Shown: piece by piece, positions 7,784 through 17,382 of the stretch
How positions within the stretch are numbered: the stretch's first letter is position 1
Layout of the letters: the number at the start of each line of letters is the position of its first letter
Assembly (NCBI GenBank): GCA_947073545.1
Contig: CAMTMP010000004.1
Coordinates: forward strand, 102,221-166,220
Source: an uncultured bacterium
GTDB taxonomy: Bacteria; Bacillota; Clostridia; Lachnospirales; Lachnospiraceae
Direction: 5' to 3'
DNA length: 64,000 nucleotides
The notes under the pieces: generated by a model
The model's database searches: none
Seen by the model: only the letters and a program-made list of their open reading frames with translations
Told to the model about the DNA's origin: nothing
Translations under genes and position numbers: made by a program

Positions 7784-9682
7784 TTATGCAGTAATTGCGT
7801 TTCCGGTATACAACTGGTAGTATTTCCCGCGCTCTTCGATCAACTGGTTGTGGGTACCGCGCTCTATGATGCGCCCCTGCTCTAACACCATAATGCAGTC
7901 GGAATTTCTGACTGTCGAGAGTCTGTGGGCAATCACAAAGGTCGTTCTTCCGCTCATCAGCTTATCCATGCCGTCCTGCACAATGCGCTCGGTACGGGTG
8001 TCGATGGAGCTGGTCGCCTCATCCAGTATCAGTACCGGCGGATCGGCCACAGCCGCCCTCGCAATCGCCAAAAGCTGCCGCTGTCCCTGACTTAAGTTCG
8101 CGCCGTCCCCGGAGAGCACGGTGTCATAGCCTTCCGGCAGCCTTCTGATGAAGCTGTCCGCATTGGCCAGCTTCGCCGCCGCGCGCACCTCCTCGTCGGT
8201 GGCGTCCAGCTTCCCGTAACGGATATTTTCCATCACCGTCCCGGTAAAGAGGTGGGTGTCCTGCAATACGATTCCAAGCGAACGGCGCAGATCTGCCTTC
8301 TTAATCTTATTGACATTAATGCCGTCGTAACGGATTTTTCCGTCCTGAATGTCATAGAAACGGTTAATCAGGTTGGTAATGGTCGTCTTGCCCGCGCCTG
8401 TGGAACCGACAAACGCGATCTTCTGCCCCGGCTCGGCATAGAGCTTCACATCATGAAGCACCATCTTTTCATCATTATAACCGAAATCCACGCCGTCGAA
8501 AACCACATCTCCCGTAAGCTCTACATAATCCACGGAGTGATCCGCCTGATGCTCGTGCCGCCATGCCCAGCGTCCGGTGCGTTCTGGTGTTTCCGTGAGC
8601 GCTCCGTTCTCCTCCTTCACATTGACCAGCGTCACATAACCGTCGTCCACTTCGGACGCTTCATCCAGCATTTTGAAAATACGCTCTGCACCCGCCATCG
8701 CCATCACAATCGAATTGAACTGCTGGCTCACCTGGTTGATGGGCATATTAAAGCTTCTGTTAAAGGTCAGAAAGCTCGCCAGTTTTCCGAGCGTTAAGCC
8801 CGTTGCGCCGGAAAGCGCCAGCGCGCCGCCCACAATGGCGCAGACCACATAGCTCACATTGCCTAACTGCTGGTTCACAGGCCCCACTACGTTGACCAGA
8901 TAGTTTGCCCTGTCCGCACTCACAAACAGCGCGTCGTTCAGCTCACGGAAGTCCTCGATATTTTTCTCCTCGTGGTTAAATACCTTGACTACCTTCTGGC
9001 CGTTCATCATCTCCTCTATGAAGCCGTTGACTTTACCCAGATTCGTCTGCTGCTCCAGAAAATACCGGCCGCTTAAGCCCGCCACCTTCTTTGTCACGAT
9101 CAGCATAAGCGCCACCATGGCAAGCGTCACCACCGTCAGCGGTATACTTAATATTATCATACTGATCAGCACACTTACAATGGTAATCGCACTGTTAAAT
9201 ACCTGCGGCATACTCTGGCTGATCATCTGCCTCAGCGTTTCCGTATCGTTTGTATAGGTTGACATAATATCGCCATGGGCATGCGTGTCAAAATACTTAA
9301 TCGGCAGCGTCTCCATATGGGAGAACAGATCGTCACGCACATTGCGCAGCGTTCCCTGCGTCACGTTAATCATGATGCGGTTCCACGCATAGGACGCCGC
9401 CACGCCGATCAGATACAGACACGCCACCTTTGCAATCGCTCCCGCCAGAGGCGAAAAGTCCGGCACGTCCTGCGTCAGCATGGGCGTAATATAATCGTCG
9501 ATCAAACGCTGGATAAACATGGTTCCCTGCACGTTCGCCAGCACACTTACCAAAATCAGCACCGCTACAATCACCAGATGGGGGCCGTAGCATCTCATCA
9601 CATACCGCATCAGGCGTTTAAACACCTTCCCCGGATTCTCTATTCTTTTTCCGCCTTTCATTCTTCCATGTGGTCCCGGCAT
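7784..9682 (-). CDS. ABC exporter half-transporter, catalytically canonical subunit
   Basis: 632 residues from the ATG at 9682, which has GGAGG five bases upstream; the frame is open to 9823, but that part lacks a ribosome site and covers repeats. A six-helix exporter domain is followed by the nucleotide-binding domain. This has Walker A (GSTGAGKTT), Q-loop (VLQDTHLF), signature LSQGQ, Walker B with catalytic Glu (VLILDEATSS) and H-loop (IAHRLS). An extra segment of about 50 residues (DGYVTLVNVKEENGALTETP and on) joins the two domains. It pairs with the gene upstream at 9897-11633 to form a BmrCD/TM287-288-type heterodimer. The substrate is unknown (drug, peptide or lipid). Confidence 0.92.
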   Translation of the reverse strand: MPGPHGRMKGGKRIENPGKVFKRLMRYVMRCYGPHLVIVAVLILVSVLANVQGTMFIQRLIDDYITPMLTQDVPDFSPLAGAIAKVACLYLIGVAASYAWNRIMINVTQGTLRNVRDDLFSHMETLPIKYFDTHAHGDIMSTYTNDTETLRQMISQSMPQVFNSAITIVSVLISMIILSIPLTVVTLAMVALMLIVTKKVAGLSGRYFLEQQTNLGKVNGFIEEMMNGQKVVKVFNHEEKNIEDFRELNDALFVSADRANYLVNVVGPVNQQLGNVSYVVCAIVGGALALSGATGLTLGKLASFLTFNRSFNMPINQVSQQFNSIVMAMAGAERIFKMLDEASEVDDGYVTLVNVKEENGALTETPERTGRWAWRHEHQADHSVDYVELTGDVVFDGVDFGYNDEKMVLHDVKLYAEPGQKIAFVGSTGAGKTTITNLINRFYDIQDGKIRYDGINVNKIKKADLRRSLGIVLQDTHLFTGTVMENIRYGKLDATDEEVRAAAKLANADSFIRRLPEGYDTVLSGDGANLSQGQRQLLAIARAAVADPPVLILDEATSSIDTRTERIVQDGMDKLMSGRTTFVIAHRLSTVRNSDCIMVLEQGRIIERGTHNQLIEERGKYYQLYTGNAITA

Positions 9683-9724
9683 AATTTCCTCCATTCCGAA
9701 GCGTTCTTTGCTGAGTTTACCGTC

Positions 9725-9880
9725 AGGCATACTCACAGGAACCGCGAACAGTATCCAGGAGTTTTCCGGAGGAATACTCCGGTTCTGTTCCGCGATCAAG
9801 GAGTTTGTGACGCTCCGGCACAAACTCCGGCCCGAACTTGTTCGGGAGTTGAAACAACCAGCACATCAGTGTGGTATTTC
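9725..9880. repeat. Palindrome cluster between the two ABC exporter genes
   Basis: Tandem hairpins: CCGGAG-gaata-CTCCGG (9766-9782), GAGTTTGTG..CACAAACTC (9801-9827) and CCCGAAC-TT-GTTCGGG (9831-9846). They fill the 214-base gap between the paired exporter genes. Confidence 0.75.
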
Positions 9881-9896
9881 AATCTGCTGCCTCTCT

Positions 9897-11633
9897 CTAC
9901 TCATCAAAATCCCCGCCGCCGTTTGTCTGCGACTCGTATACTTCCCGGTAAATCTCATTATCCCGCAGAAGCTCCTCGTGGGTGCCAAATCCGTGCACGC
10001 GCCCGTCATCCATCACGATAATGCGGTCCGCATGCATCACGCTGGCCACGCGCTGGGCGATAATCAGCTTCGTGGTATCGGGAATCTCCTCCGCGAAAGC
10101 CTTTCGGATCTTCGCGTCCGTGGCCGTATCCACCGCGCTCGTGGAATCGTCCAGAATCAACACCTTCGGTTTCTTTAAGAGCGCTCTGGCGATGGTGAGA
10201 CGCTGTCTCTGGCCGCCGGAGACGTTGGTGCCGCCCTGCTCTATATAAGTCTGATAGCCGTCCGGCATCTTCTCGATAAATTCGTCCGCACAGGCGAGTC
10301 TGCACACCCTCCTGCACTCCTCCTCCGTGGCGTCCGCGTCGCCCCAGCGCAGGTTATCCAGAATGGTGCCTGAAAAAAGCACATTCTTCTGCAAGACCAC
10401 TGCCACCTGATTTCTCAGCGTCTCAATGTCATATTCTCTGACATCCCTGTCACCTACAAGCACTGACCCTTCCGTCACATCGTAGAGACGGCTGATCAAA
10501 TTGACCAGACTGGTCTTAGCACTGCCCGTGCCGCCGATGATGCCGATGGTCTCCCCGGCATGTATTTTCAGGTTAATATCATGTAAAACCGCCTCGCTGC
10601 TCTCCTTATGATAGGAGAAGCGCACATGCTGAAACTCGATGTCTCCGCTCGACACCTCGCAGACCGGATCGACCGGATTGGTCAGATCGCTCTTTTCGTT
10701 GAGCACCTCGCAGATACGCTCCGCGCTGGCAATACTCATGCTCATCATGACAAAAATCATGGCCACCATCATCAGGCTCATCAGGATGTTCATACAGTAT
10801 GTAAGCAGACTCATCAGCTCGCCCGTGGTCAGGGTGTCCTGCACGATCTGCTTCGCGCCCAGCCAGCTAATTAACAGGATGCAGCCGTAGACGGTAAACA
10901 TCATAACCGGCATGTTTAAGACCACATGCTGCTCCGCCTTGCTGAAAATGTCATAGATGCCCTGACTGGCCTTCTTAAACTTCTTCGTCTCGTGCGCCTC
11001 CCTGACGTAAGCCTTGACCACGCGGATCGCGCTCACGTTTTCCTGCACGGAAGCGTTCAGCTCGTCGTACTTCGGAAATGCCTGCTTGAAGTATTTCATG
11101 GCGCCCCTGATAATGAAAAACAGCACCAGGCCAAGCAGAATCACCGCCACCAGATAAATCCCCGCAAGTCTGGCGTTGATCAGGAAAGCCATGGACATCG
11201 CACAGACCATGCTGACCGGCGCACGGAAGCAGATCCGCAGAACCATCTGATACGCCATCTGCATGTTGGTCACGTCCGTGGTCAGTCTGGTGACCAGTCC
11301 AGCCGTGCTGAACTTGTCGAGGCTGGCAAAGGAGAATGTCTGGATGTTCTCAAACATAGCCTGCCTTAGGTTCTTGGCAAAGCCCGTGGATGCCCGCGCG
11401 CCGTACTTGCCGCCCATCACGCCGCAGAAAAGCCCGCATAGTGCCGCCGCGATCATCACCGCTCCCACCGCGTAGATGTGCTCCATATTGCCCGCCTCCA
11501 CACCGTCGTCAATGATGGATGCCATCAAAAACGGGATCAACATCTCGAAGATAACCTCCAGTACCATAAAGACCGGCGTTATGATCGAAACCTTTTTATA
11601 CTCCTTGACTTGTGCCGCAAGGGTTTTAATCAT
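9897..11633 (-). CDS. ABC exporter half-transporter, degenerate-site subunit
   Basis: 578 residues from the second ATG (11633), which has GAGGGAGG at proper spacing; the ATG two codons earlier is too close. Membrane domain, then nucleotide-binding domain with Walker A GGTGSAKTS (Ala replaces the usual Gly before Lys), signature VSGGQ, Walker B VLILDDSTSAVD (Asp replaces the catalytic Glu) and Q instead of H in the switch (IAQRVA). These changes mark the degenerate ATPase site of heterodimeric exporters; the partner encoded downstream is canonical. Confidence 0.92.
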   Translation of the reverse strand: MIKTLAAQVKEYKKVSIITPVFMVLEVIFEMLIPFLMASIIDDGVEAGNMEHIYAVGAVMIAAALCGLFCGVMGGKYGARASTGFAKNLRQAMFENIQTFSFASLDKFSTAGLVTRLTTDVTNMQMAYQMVLRICFRAPVSMVCAMSMAFLINARLAGIYLVAVILLGLVLFFIIRGAMKYFKQAFPKYDELNASVQENVSAIRVVKAYVREAHETKKFKKASQGIYDIFSKAEQHVVLNMPVMMFTVYGCILLISWLGAKQIVQDTLTTGELMSLLTYCMNILMSLMMVAMIFVMMSMSIASAERICEVLNEKSDLTNPVDPVCEVSSGDIEFQHVRFSYHKESSEAVLHDINLKIHAGETIGIIGGTGSAKTSLVNLISRLYDVTEGSVLVGDRDVREYDIETLRNQVAVVLQKNVLFSGTILDNLRWGDADATEEECRRVCRLACADEFIEKMPDGYQTYIEQGGTNVSGGQRQRLTIARALLKKPKVLILDDSTSAVDTATDAKIRKAFAEEIPDTTKLIIAQRVASVMHADRIIVMDDGRVHGFGTHEELLRDNEIYREVYESQTNGGGDFDE

Positions 11634-11858
11634 AGTCATACCTCCCTCTAATATTATGCCTGACAGCGGACGGCCGGACCGTCAGGCCCCGTACACTGTC
11701 CTCATAAAATCCGCATGTTTCTATTTTTCTACAATAAAAATTTAATGTCAACGACTTTCCGAAGTTTTCATAAATTTTCACAGAATTTTCACAGACATGA
11801 AAAAATCCTGCCCGGAGGGCTTTTGTATCACAAAGAAATTCGTAGGACTTTGCTATGA

Positions 11859-11892
11859 TAAAAAAAGAGAGCCACCCGCCCGGGCAGCCCTC
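11859..11892 (-). terminator. Rho-independent terminator of the sugar transporter operon
   Basis: On the minus strand GAGGGCTGCC pairs with GGTGGCTCTC (allowing wobble) and is followed by seven Ts. It lies about 20 bases after the last permease stop. Confidence 0.8.
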
Positions 11893-11909
11893 CCCTTTGT
11901 TGTCACATA

Positions 11910-13070
11910 TCAGTCTTTCGTCTTTTCCTTATTGTTCATAATCTCGAACACAACCGCCGCCAGAAGCACCACGCCCTTTACCACCATCTGCCAGTTGGCG
12001 TCAATACCCATAAGGCTCATGCCCAGATTGATCACGCCGATCAGCGCTGCGCCGATTACCATACCGAACACCGTACCGGAACCGCCGTAAGCGGACACGC
12101 CGCCCACCACGCAGGCGGAAATGGCATCCATCTCGTAATTCGTGCCTGCCGTCGCCGTTGCCGCCGACAGCCTCCCCATGGTCATCCACGCACTGATTAC
12201 GGTGAGAACCGCCATGTTCAGGTACGCCAAGAAGAAAATCCGCTTCGTGTCAATACCCGAAAGTCTGGTGGCCTCCACGTTGCCGCCGATGGTGTAGAAA
12301 TAGCGGCCGATCGTCGTTTTGGAAGTAATGAAATTATAAATCAGGATAATTACTGCCACCCAGACTAAGTTATTCGGAATACCGCCTGCCTGCGCCAGCT
12401 TGAAGGCAAAAAGCAAAATCACCGCACACACCAGCACACAGCGCACGATCACGCCGGTCAGCCCTTCCGCCTCATATCCTTTTTTCACCTTGTCGTTTCT
12501 GCCCTTTAACTGTAAAAACACGAACAGCACACAGGCAATCACACCCGCCAAAAGACAGGTGATATTCATTTCCGTGCCGCCGAACAGATCGGGCACGCTG
12601 CCGTTAAACATTTTGATAAAATTCTCCGGCATGGGCGCGATGGACGAACCGCCTATCAGCGCCGTCCCCCATCCACGGAATGCCAGATATCCGGCCAATG
12701 TAGCAATCCACGGCGGGATATTGATATACGCGATCAAAAAGCCTTCCACGATACCGTAGATCACGCCCGCACCTATCATAAGAAGCATTGCCACAGGCAC
12801 CGACATACCGCCGCGCACCATCATAATACCGCCGATCGCGCCGACAAAGCATACAAAGGAGCCGACAGACAGGTCGATATTGCCGCCTGTCAGCATACAC
12901 ATCAACATACCCGTCGCCAATACGAACACATACGAGTTCTGCGCAATCAACGCCTGAAAGCTGGACGCCGCAAACATCTGTCCTTTCGTCATCACCGAGA
13001 AGAAAATCACGATCAGGACAAGGACTATTTTCATGGTATGTTTTCTTAAAATTTCCATAGTAGTATTCAT
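11910..13070 (-). CDS. mmsB: Monosaccharide ABC transporter permease (MmsB/GguB/XylH type), copy 2
   Basis: 386 residues with about ten hydrophobic segments and the CUT2 permease signature (GGNIDLSVGS near residue 65, VGGVSAYGGSGTVFG near 320). It forms the membrane channel for sugars delivered by a ChvE-like binding protein. The start at 13070 is preferred because GGGAGGGGG is correctly spaced. The protein is clearly a paralogue of the permease encoded immediately upstream (13086-14255), with the same length and motifs, so the transporter probably uses a permease heterodimer or one copy is specialised. Confidence 0.9.
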   Translation of the reverse strand: MNTTMEILRKHTMKIVLVLIVIFFSVMTKGQMFAASSFQALIAQNSYVFVLATGMLMCMLTGGNIDLSVGSFVCFVGAIGGIMMVRGGMSVPVAMLLMIGAGVIYGIVEGFLIAYINIPPWIATLAGYLAFRGWGTALIGGSSIAPMPENFIKMFNGSVPDLFGGTEMNITCLLAGVIACVLFVFLQLKGRNDKVKKGYEAEGLTGVIVRCVLVCAVILLFAFKLAQAGGIPNNLVWVAVIILIYNFITSKTTIGRYFYTIGGNVEATRLSGIDTKRIFFLAYLNMAVLTVISAWMTMGRLSAATATAGTNYEMDAISACVVGGVSAYGGSGTVFGMVIGAALIGVINLGMSLMGIDANWQMVVKGVVLLAAVVFEIMNNKEKTKD

Positions 13071-13085
13071 TTTCATCCCCCTCCC

Positions 13086-14255
13086 TTATTTCTTCTCTCT
13101 CTTGGACAGTACGTCAAAAGCGACCGCTATCAAAAGCACCAGGCCTTTGACCACCTTCTGGTAATTGACGTCCATACCCATGATGCTCATACCCTGATTG
13201 ATTACGCCCATCAGAGTTGCACCGATCACCACACCCGCCACGGAACCGACGCCGCCGTATGCGGACGCGCCGCCGATAAAACATGCGCCGATGGCGTCCA
13301 TCTCATAGCCCTGTCCATAGGTGGGCTGCGAGGATGTCAGTCTGGCAATCGTCAAAATACCTGCCAGTGCCGCCAGAAATCCCATATTGACATAGGCAAT
13401 AAAATACACTTTCTTCGTGTTGATGCCGGAAAGCCTGGTGGCCTTCTCATTGCCGCCCACCGCGTATAGATAACGGCCTATCCTTGTCTTTGTCGTCAAA
13501 TAGCCGTAGACAAGGAGCACCAGAAGAATCCAGATCAGCGATGTGGGAATACCTTTGTGAGAAGCCAGCTTATAAGCGACCCACAAAATCACCACGCTGA
13601 TAATCACCAGTTTTGCGACCGTACCGCCCAGAGGCGCCGTCTCGTAACCTCTGCTCTTATTGTTGATGCGGTTCTTTAACTGCACCGCAATCAGAATAAC
13701 CACCGCGATACATCCGGCCAGCATACATGTCATGTTGAAACCTTCGCCGCCGAAAAAATCAGGCACATAACAGTCCGCGCCGCCGCCAAACACCTTGATA
13801 AAAGTCTCGCTCTTGATGGAGACCGTCATACCCTGCAGCACCACATTGGAAAAGCCGCGGAAAGCATACATGCCGGCCAGCGTTGCAATAAAGGGCGGCA
13901 CCTTCATGTAAGCGATCCAAAAGCCCTGCCACATACCGATCAGAATACCGATCACCAGCATGGCAAGAATCGCCGCCAATACATTCACGTTTTTATCCAT
14001 CATCATCGCGCCCACCGCACCTGCAAAGCAGACCACGGATCCGACGGAAAGGTCGATGTTGCCGCCTGTCAGGATACAGAGCAGCATACCTGTCCCCAGC
14101 ACAAACACATACGCGTTCTGGGAGATCAGGTTATTGATATTTTGCGGGAACAGGATCTTCCCCTCTGTCGCAATGCTGAAGAAAACCACCACCAGAACAA
14201 GGGCGATAATCATGGTATATTTTCTCAAGAATGCCGATACATTTACTTTTTCCAT
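13086..14255 (-). CDS. mmsB: Monosaccharide ABC transporter permease (MmsB/GguB/XylH type), copy 1
   Basis: 389 residues, multi-spanning. It has the CUT2 motifs GGNIDLSVGS and IGGASAYGGVGSVAG. It lies four bases after the ATPase gene and 15 bases before the second permease, so all three are co-translated from one transcript. Sequence similarity to copy 2 is visible along the whole length (for example ATRLSGI-TK and GTGMLLCILTGGNIDLSVGS versus GTGMLMCMLTGGNIDLSVGS), indicating a tandem duplication. Confidence 0.9.
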   Translation of the reverse strand: MEKVNVSAFLRKYTMIIALVLVVVFFSIATEGKILFPQNINNLISQNAYVFVLGTGMLLCILTGGNIDLSVGSVVCFAGAVGAMMMDKNVNVLAAILAMLVIGILIGMWQGFWIAYMKVPPFIATLAGMYAFRGFSNVVLQGMTVSIKSETFIKVFGGGADCYVPDFFGGEGFNMTCMLAGCIAVVILIAVQLKNRINNKSRGYETAPLGGTVAKLVIISVVILWVAYKLASHKGIPTSLIWILLVLLVYGYLTTKTRIGRYLYAVGGNEKATRLSGINTKKVYFIAYVNMGFLAALAGILTIARLTSSQPTYGQGYEMDAIGACFIGGASAYGGVGSVAGVVIGATLMGVINQGMSIMGMDVNYQKVVKGLVLLIAVAFDVLSKREKK

Positions 14256-14259
14256 ATTC

Positions 14260-15798
14260 TTACGCCCCCTTTCCCGAACTTACGATGATGGACATGATTC
14301 TCTCCTGAGACGCCTCCTCGGCGGATAGCTCCCCGGCAATTCTGCCCTCGTTCATCACATATATTCTGTCGCTCATGCCAAGCACCTCCGGCAGCTCGGA
14401 AGAAATCATCACAACAGACTTGCCCGCCGCCACCAGCTCGTTGATGATACAATAAATCTCGTACTTGGCGCCCACGTCAATACCCCTCGTCGGCTCATCC
14501 AAAATAAGTACATCGGGATCTGCAAACATCCACTTCGCTAAGAGCACCTTCTGCTGGTTGCCGCCGGAAAGATTGCCCACATTCTGTTCCACAGACGGAC
14601 ATTTGGTTTTCAGTTTCCCCCTGTACTCCTCCGCCACCTGATACTCTTTATCCTTGTCGATGATCATCCGAGGACTGATGCTGTCCAGATTTGCCAGTGT
14701 CGTATTAATCCTGATCGGATTGGTCAGCACAAGGCCGTTGCCTTTCCGGTCCTCCGTCACGTAGGCAAGTTTATTTTTGATCGCCTGCCTGATCGTCTTT
14801 AAGTGCACCTCTTTGCCGTCCAGATAAAGCTGTCCGCTGATGTTCGTGCCGTAAGACTGCCCAAAAATACTCATGGCAAGCTCGGTACGCCCTGCGCCCA
14901 TCAGGCCGGAGATGCCTACCACCTCACCCTTTCTCACTTTGATGGACACATTGTCGCACACTTTTCTCTCCGGGTAGAGCGGATGATGTACCGTCCAGTT
15001 TTTCACTTCCATATTCACGTCGCCGATCTTTACATTATGACGCTTCGGGAAACGGTCGGTAAGCTCTCTGCCGACCATGCCCTTAATAATTCTATCCTCT
15101 GAAATCTCCGTGGTGTGCTTATCCATCGTCTCAATGGTGGAGCCATCACGGATGACCGTGATCTTATCCGCCACATAAGCAACCTCGTTTAACTTATGAG
15201 ATATGATAATCGATGTCATGCCCTCTTTCTTAAACTTTAACATAAGATCGAGCAGCGCCTGAGAATCCTTCTCGTTCAGTGAAGATGTCGGTTCATCCAG
15301 AATCAGAAGCTTCGCATGTTTGGCCATCGCCTTTGCGATCTCCACAAGCTGCTGCTTACCGGTGCCGATATCCTTGACCAGCACTCTGGAAGACTCCGAA
15401 AGTCCCACCATCCTTAAATACTCGTCCGCTTCCCCGTAGGTTTCATTCCAGTCAATCGCCGCGCTTTTCCCGCGCTCGTTCCCGAGGAACATGTTTTCTC
15501 CGATGGTCATGTAAGGAATTAACGCTAATTCCTGATGGATAATAACGATCCCCTTCTCCTCGGAGTCCTTGATCTTACCAAACTTACACACTTCACCGTT
15601 ATAGACGATGTCGCCCTCGTATGTACCGTACGGATAAATGCCGCTGAGGACATTCATCAACGTGGACTTTCCCGCACCGTTCTCACCGACCAGCGCGTGG
15701 ATTTCTCCCTCTTCTACTTTCAAATTTACATTGTCGAGCGCCTTGACACCGGGGAACGTTTTGGTAATATTTTTCATTTCCAGTAAAACTTTAGCCAA
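14260..15798 (-). CDS. mmsA: Monosaccharide ABC transporter ATP-binding protein (MmsA/GguA/XylG type)
   Basis: 512 residues with two nucleotide-binding domains, as in all CUT2 ATPases. Domain 1 has [16 protein letters not shown] and [13 protein letters not shown]. Domain 2 has the atypical nucleotide site [28 protein letters not shown] and [20 protein letters not shown]. It powers uptake through the two permeases downstream. Translation starts at a TTG (15798) preceded by GGGAGG; no ATG fits. A terminator-like hairpin separates it from the binding-protein gene upstream, probably setting its expression lower. Confidence 0.93.
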   Translation of the reverse strand: MAKVLLEMKNITKTFPGVKALDNVNLKVEEGEIHALVGENGAGKSTLMNVLSGIYPYGTYEGDIVYNGEVCKFGKIKDSEEKGIVIIHQELALIPYMTIGENMFLGNERGKSAAIDWNETYGEADEYLRMVGLSESSRVLVKDIGTGKQQLVEIAKAMAKHAKLLILDEPTSSLNEKDSQALLDLMLKFKKEGMTSIIISHKLNEVAYVADKITVIRDGSTIETMDKHTTEISEDRIIKGMVGRELTDRFPKRHNVKIGDVNMEVKNWTVHHPLYPERKVCDNVSIKVRKGEVVGISGLMGAGRTELAMSIFGQSYGTNISGQLYLDGKEVHLKTIRQAIKNKLAYVTEDRKGNGLVLTNPIRINTTLANLDSISPRMIIDKDKEYQVAEEYRGKLKTKCPSVEQNVGNLSGGNQQKVLLAKWMFADPDVLILDEPTRGIDVGAKYEIYCIINELVAAGKSVVMISSELPEVLGMSDRIYVMNEGRIAGELSAEEASQERIMSIIVSSGKGA

Positions 15799-15853
15799 AG
15801 TGTATTCCTCCCAACATAGTTTCTTGTAACCTGCCCACTTCTCTATACCTTTT

Positions 15854-15890
15854 AAAATCGGCAGGCGGGAAATCCTGCCTGCCGGTTTTA
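15854..15890 (-). terminator. Intra-operon hairpin between chvE-like gene and mmsA
   Basis: CGGCAGGC..GCCTGCCG stem (15859-15884), followed by ATTTTAAAA on the minus strand. It sits between the highly expressed binding protein and the ATPase, the usual place for partial termination. Confidence 0.65.
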
Positions 15891-15914
15891 TTTGATTATA
15901 ACATACTTTTTATA

Positions 15915-16030
15915 CTTGGAAAACGCGTTTTTGCGTTCTCTCGTGCGAAACTTAGTGCTTCTTGGCGAAACGCCTCATCCACGCAGAGAATGCGTCCTTT
16001 GCATTCTCCAGTGCGAACTTGTTCGCACGG
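15915..16030. repeat. Palindrome cluster after the binding-protein gene
   Basis: Consecutive inverted repeats: AACGC-gttttt-GCGTT (15922-15937), GGCG-aaa-CGCC near 15964, GAGAATGC-gtccttt-GCATTCTC (15986-16008) and GTGCGAAC-TT-GTTCGCAC (16011-16028). The last reaches to within a few bases of the chvE-like stop codon. Confidence 0.75.
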
Positions 16031-17200
16031 TTACTGAAGATCCGCCTCCGTATAGTAACCGGAATCGATCAGCAGCTCCTTGTAGTTGTTCGCGTCTGCG
16101 AATACAGGCTCGCAAAGATAAGAAGGAATCACGCCTGTGCCGTTGTCGTAAGTCGTGGTATCGTTTACCTCTACCTCTTCGCCATTGAGGATCTGGCCTA
16201 CCATCTTAACTACCTGAGAAGCCAGCGTACGAGTATCCTTGAATACGGACATGGACTGCTTGCCGGCGATCATGTTCTTCACGTTTGCGATATCACAGTC
16301 CTGACCTGTCACGATCGGATAATCTCCTGTGTAGTTTGCTGCCAGAGCATTCTGCACACCGAGAGAGGTGGAGTCGTTGGAGCAAAGGCAGATATCAAGC
16401 TTTGTGCCGTCTGCATAGTTGGAAGAAAGGATGTTCTCCATTCTGGACTGTGCAGTCTCGGTAGCCCACTTAGGCGTACCTACGGTTGCGAAATCTACCT
16501 GGCCCGAAGGGATCACGATCTTGCCTGCGTCGATGTAGGGCTGTAACGTGTCCATAGCGCCGTTATAGAAGAAAGGCGCATTGTTGTCGCCGGGATCGCC
16601 TGCGGTAACTTCCATGTTGAAAGGACCCTCTGCGTTGTCCAGATCAAGGGCGTCTATAATATACTGCCCCTGCGTTACACCCACCTTATAGTTATCGAAA
16701 GTAGCGTAATAAGCAACCGCATCGGTGTTCATGATCAGACGGTCATAAGCGATAACAGGAATGCCTGCACTCTTTGCGTTCTCAAGAACGGTAGAAAGAG
16801 AATTTGCTTCGATAGCAGCTACTACCAGTACGGAACAGCCGCTGTTGATCATATTCTCAATCTGGGAAACCTGTGTCTCCTCCTGATTGGAAGCGTACTG
16901 CAGATCTACTTCATAGCCTGCTGCCTCAAGCTCTGCCTGCATGTTCGAGCCGTCCTGATTCCATCTCTGCAAATCCTTGGTGGGCATAGACACGCCTACC
17001 TTCTTGCCTGTCGAAGCTGCCGCGTCCGCTGCAGGAGCCTCTGCCTCTGCCTCTTCTGCCGGTGCTTCCGCCTCTGCTGCAGGAGCCTCCGCCGCCGGTT
17101 CAGATGTAGCTGCAGGAGCCGCATCGCCGCCGCCACAGCCAACCAGTGCAGCCGCAACCATAGAAACCGTAAGTACCATACCTAATACTTTTCTTTTCAT
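16031..17200 (-). CDS. chvE: Multiple-monosaccharide ABC transporter substrate-binding lipoprotein (ChvE-like)
   Basis: 389 residues. Signal peptide with lipobox AALVGC (lipid Cys about residue 22). A 40-residue Ala/Glu/Pro-rich linker follows (EPAAEAPAAEAEAPAEEAEA and on), then the periplasmic-binding-protein fold with VGVSMPTKDLQRWNQDGSNM, YDRLIMNTDAVAYY and GQDCDIANVKNMIAGKQSM. These motifs match ChvE/XylF-type binding proteins for glucose, galactose, arabinose or xylose. It is first in the transporter operon, with GGGAGG before the ATG. Regulation is likely by the adjacent two-component system. Confidence 0.9.
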   Translation of the reverse strand: MKRKVLGMVLTVSMVAAALVGCGGGDAAPAATSEPAAEAPAAEAEAPAEEAEAEAPAADAAASTGKKVGVSMPTKDLQRWNQDGSNMQAELEAAGYEVDLQYASNQEETQVSQIENMINSGCSVLVVAAIEANSLSTVLENAKSAGIPVIAYDRLIMNTDAVAYYATFDNYKVGVTQGQYIIDALDLDNAEGPFNMEVTAGDPGDNNAPFFYNGAMDTLQPYIDAGKIVIPSGQVDFATVGTPKWATETAQSRMENILSSNYADGTKLDICLCSNDSTSLGVQNALAANYTGDYPIVTGQDCDIANVKNMIAGKQSMSVFKDTRTLASQVVKMVGQILNGEEVEVNDTTTYDNGTGVIPSYLCEPVFADANNYKELLIDSGYYTEADLQ

Positions 17201-17382
17201 GTCTTAGTTTCCTCCCTTTTCTAAATGATAAATGGTTTGCGAATTCTTTCGCACTTCCAATATACCACAAAGAAAATAGGAATAATTTATGACTTTCTGT
17301 ACATTTTCACCATATAGCATTTGTATTCGCCGGTTGTACTAGCATATTTTTGTAATATCATTTCCCTGCGCACAATAAAATG

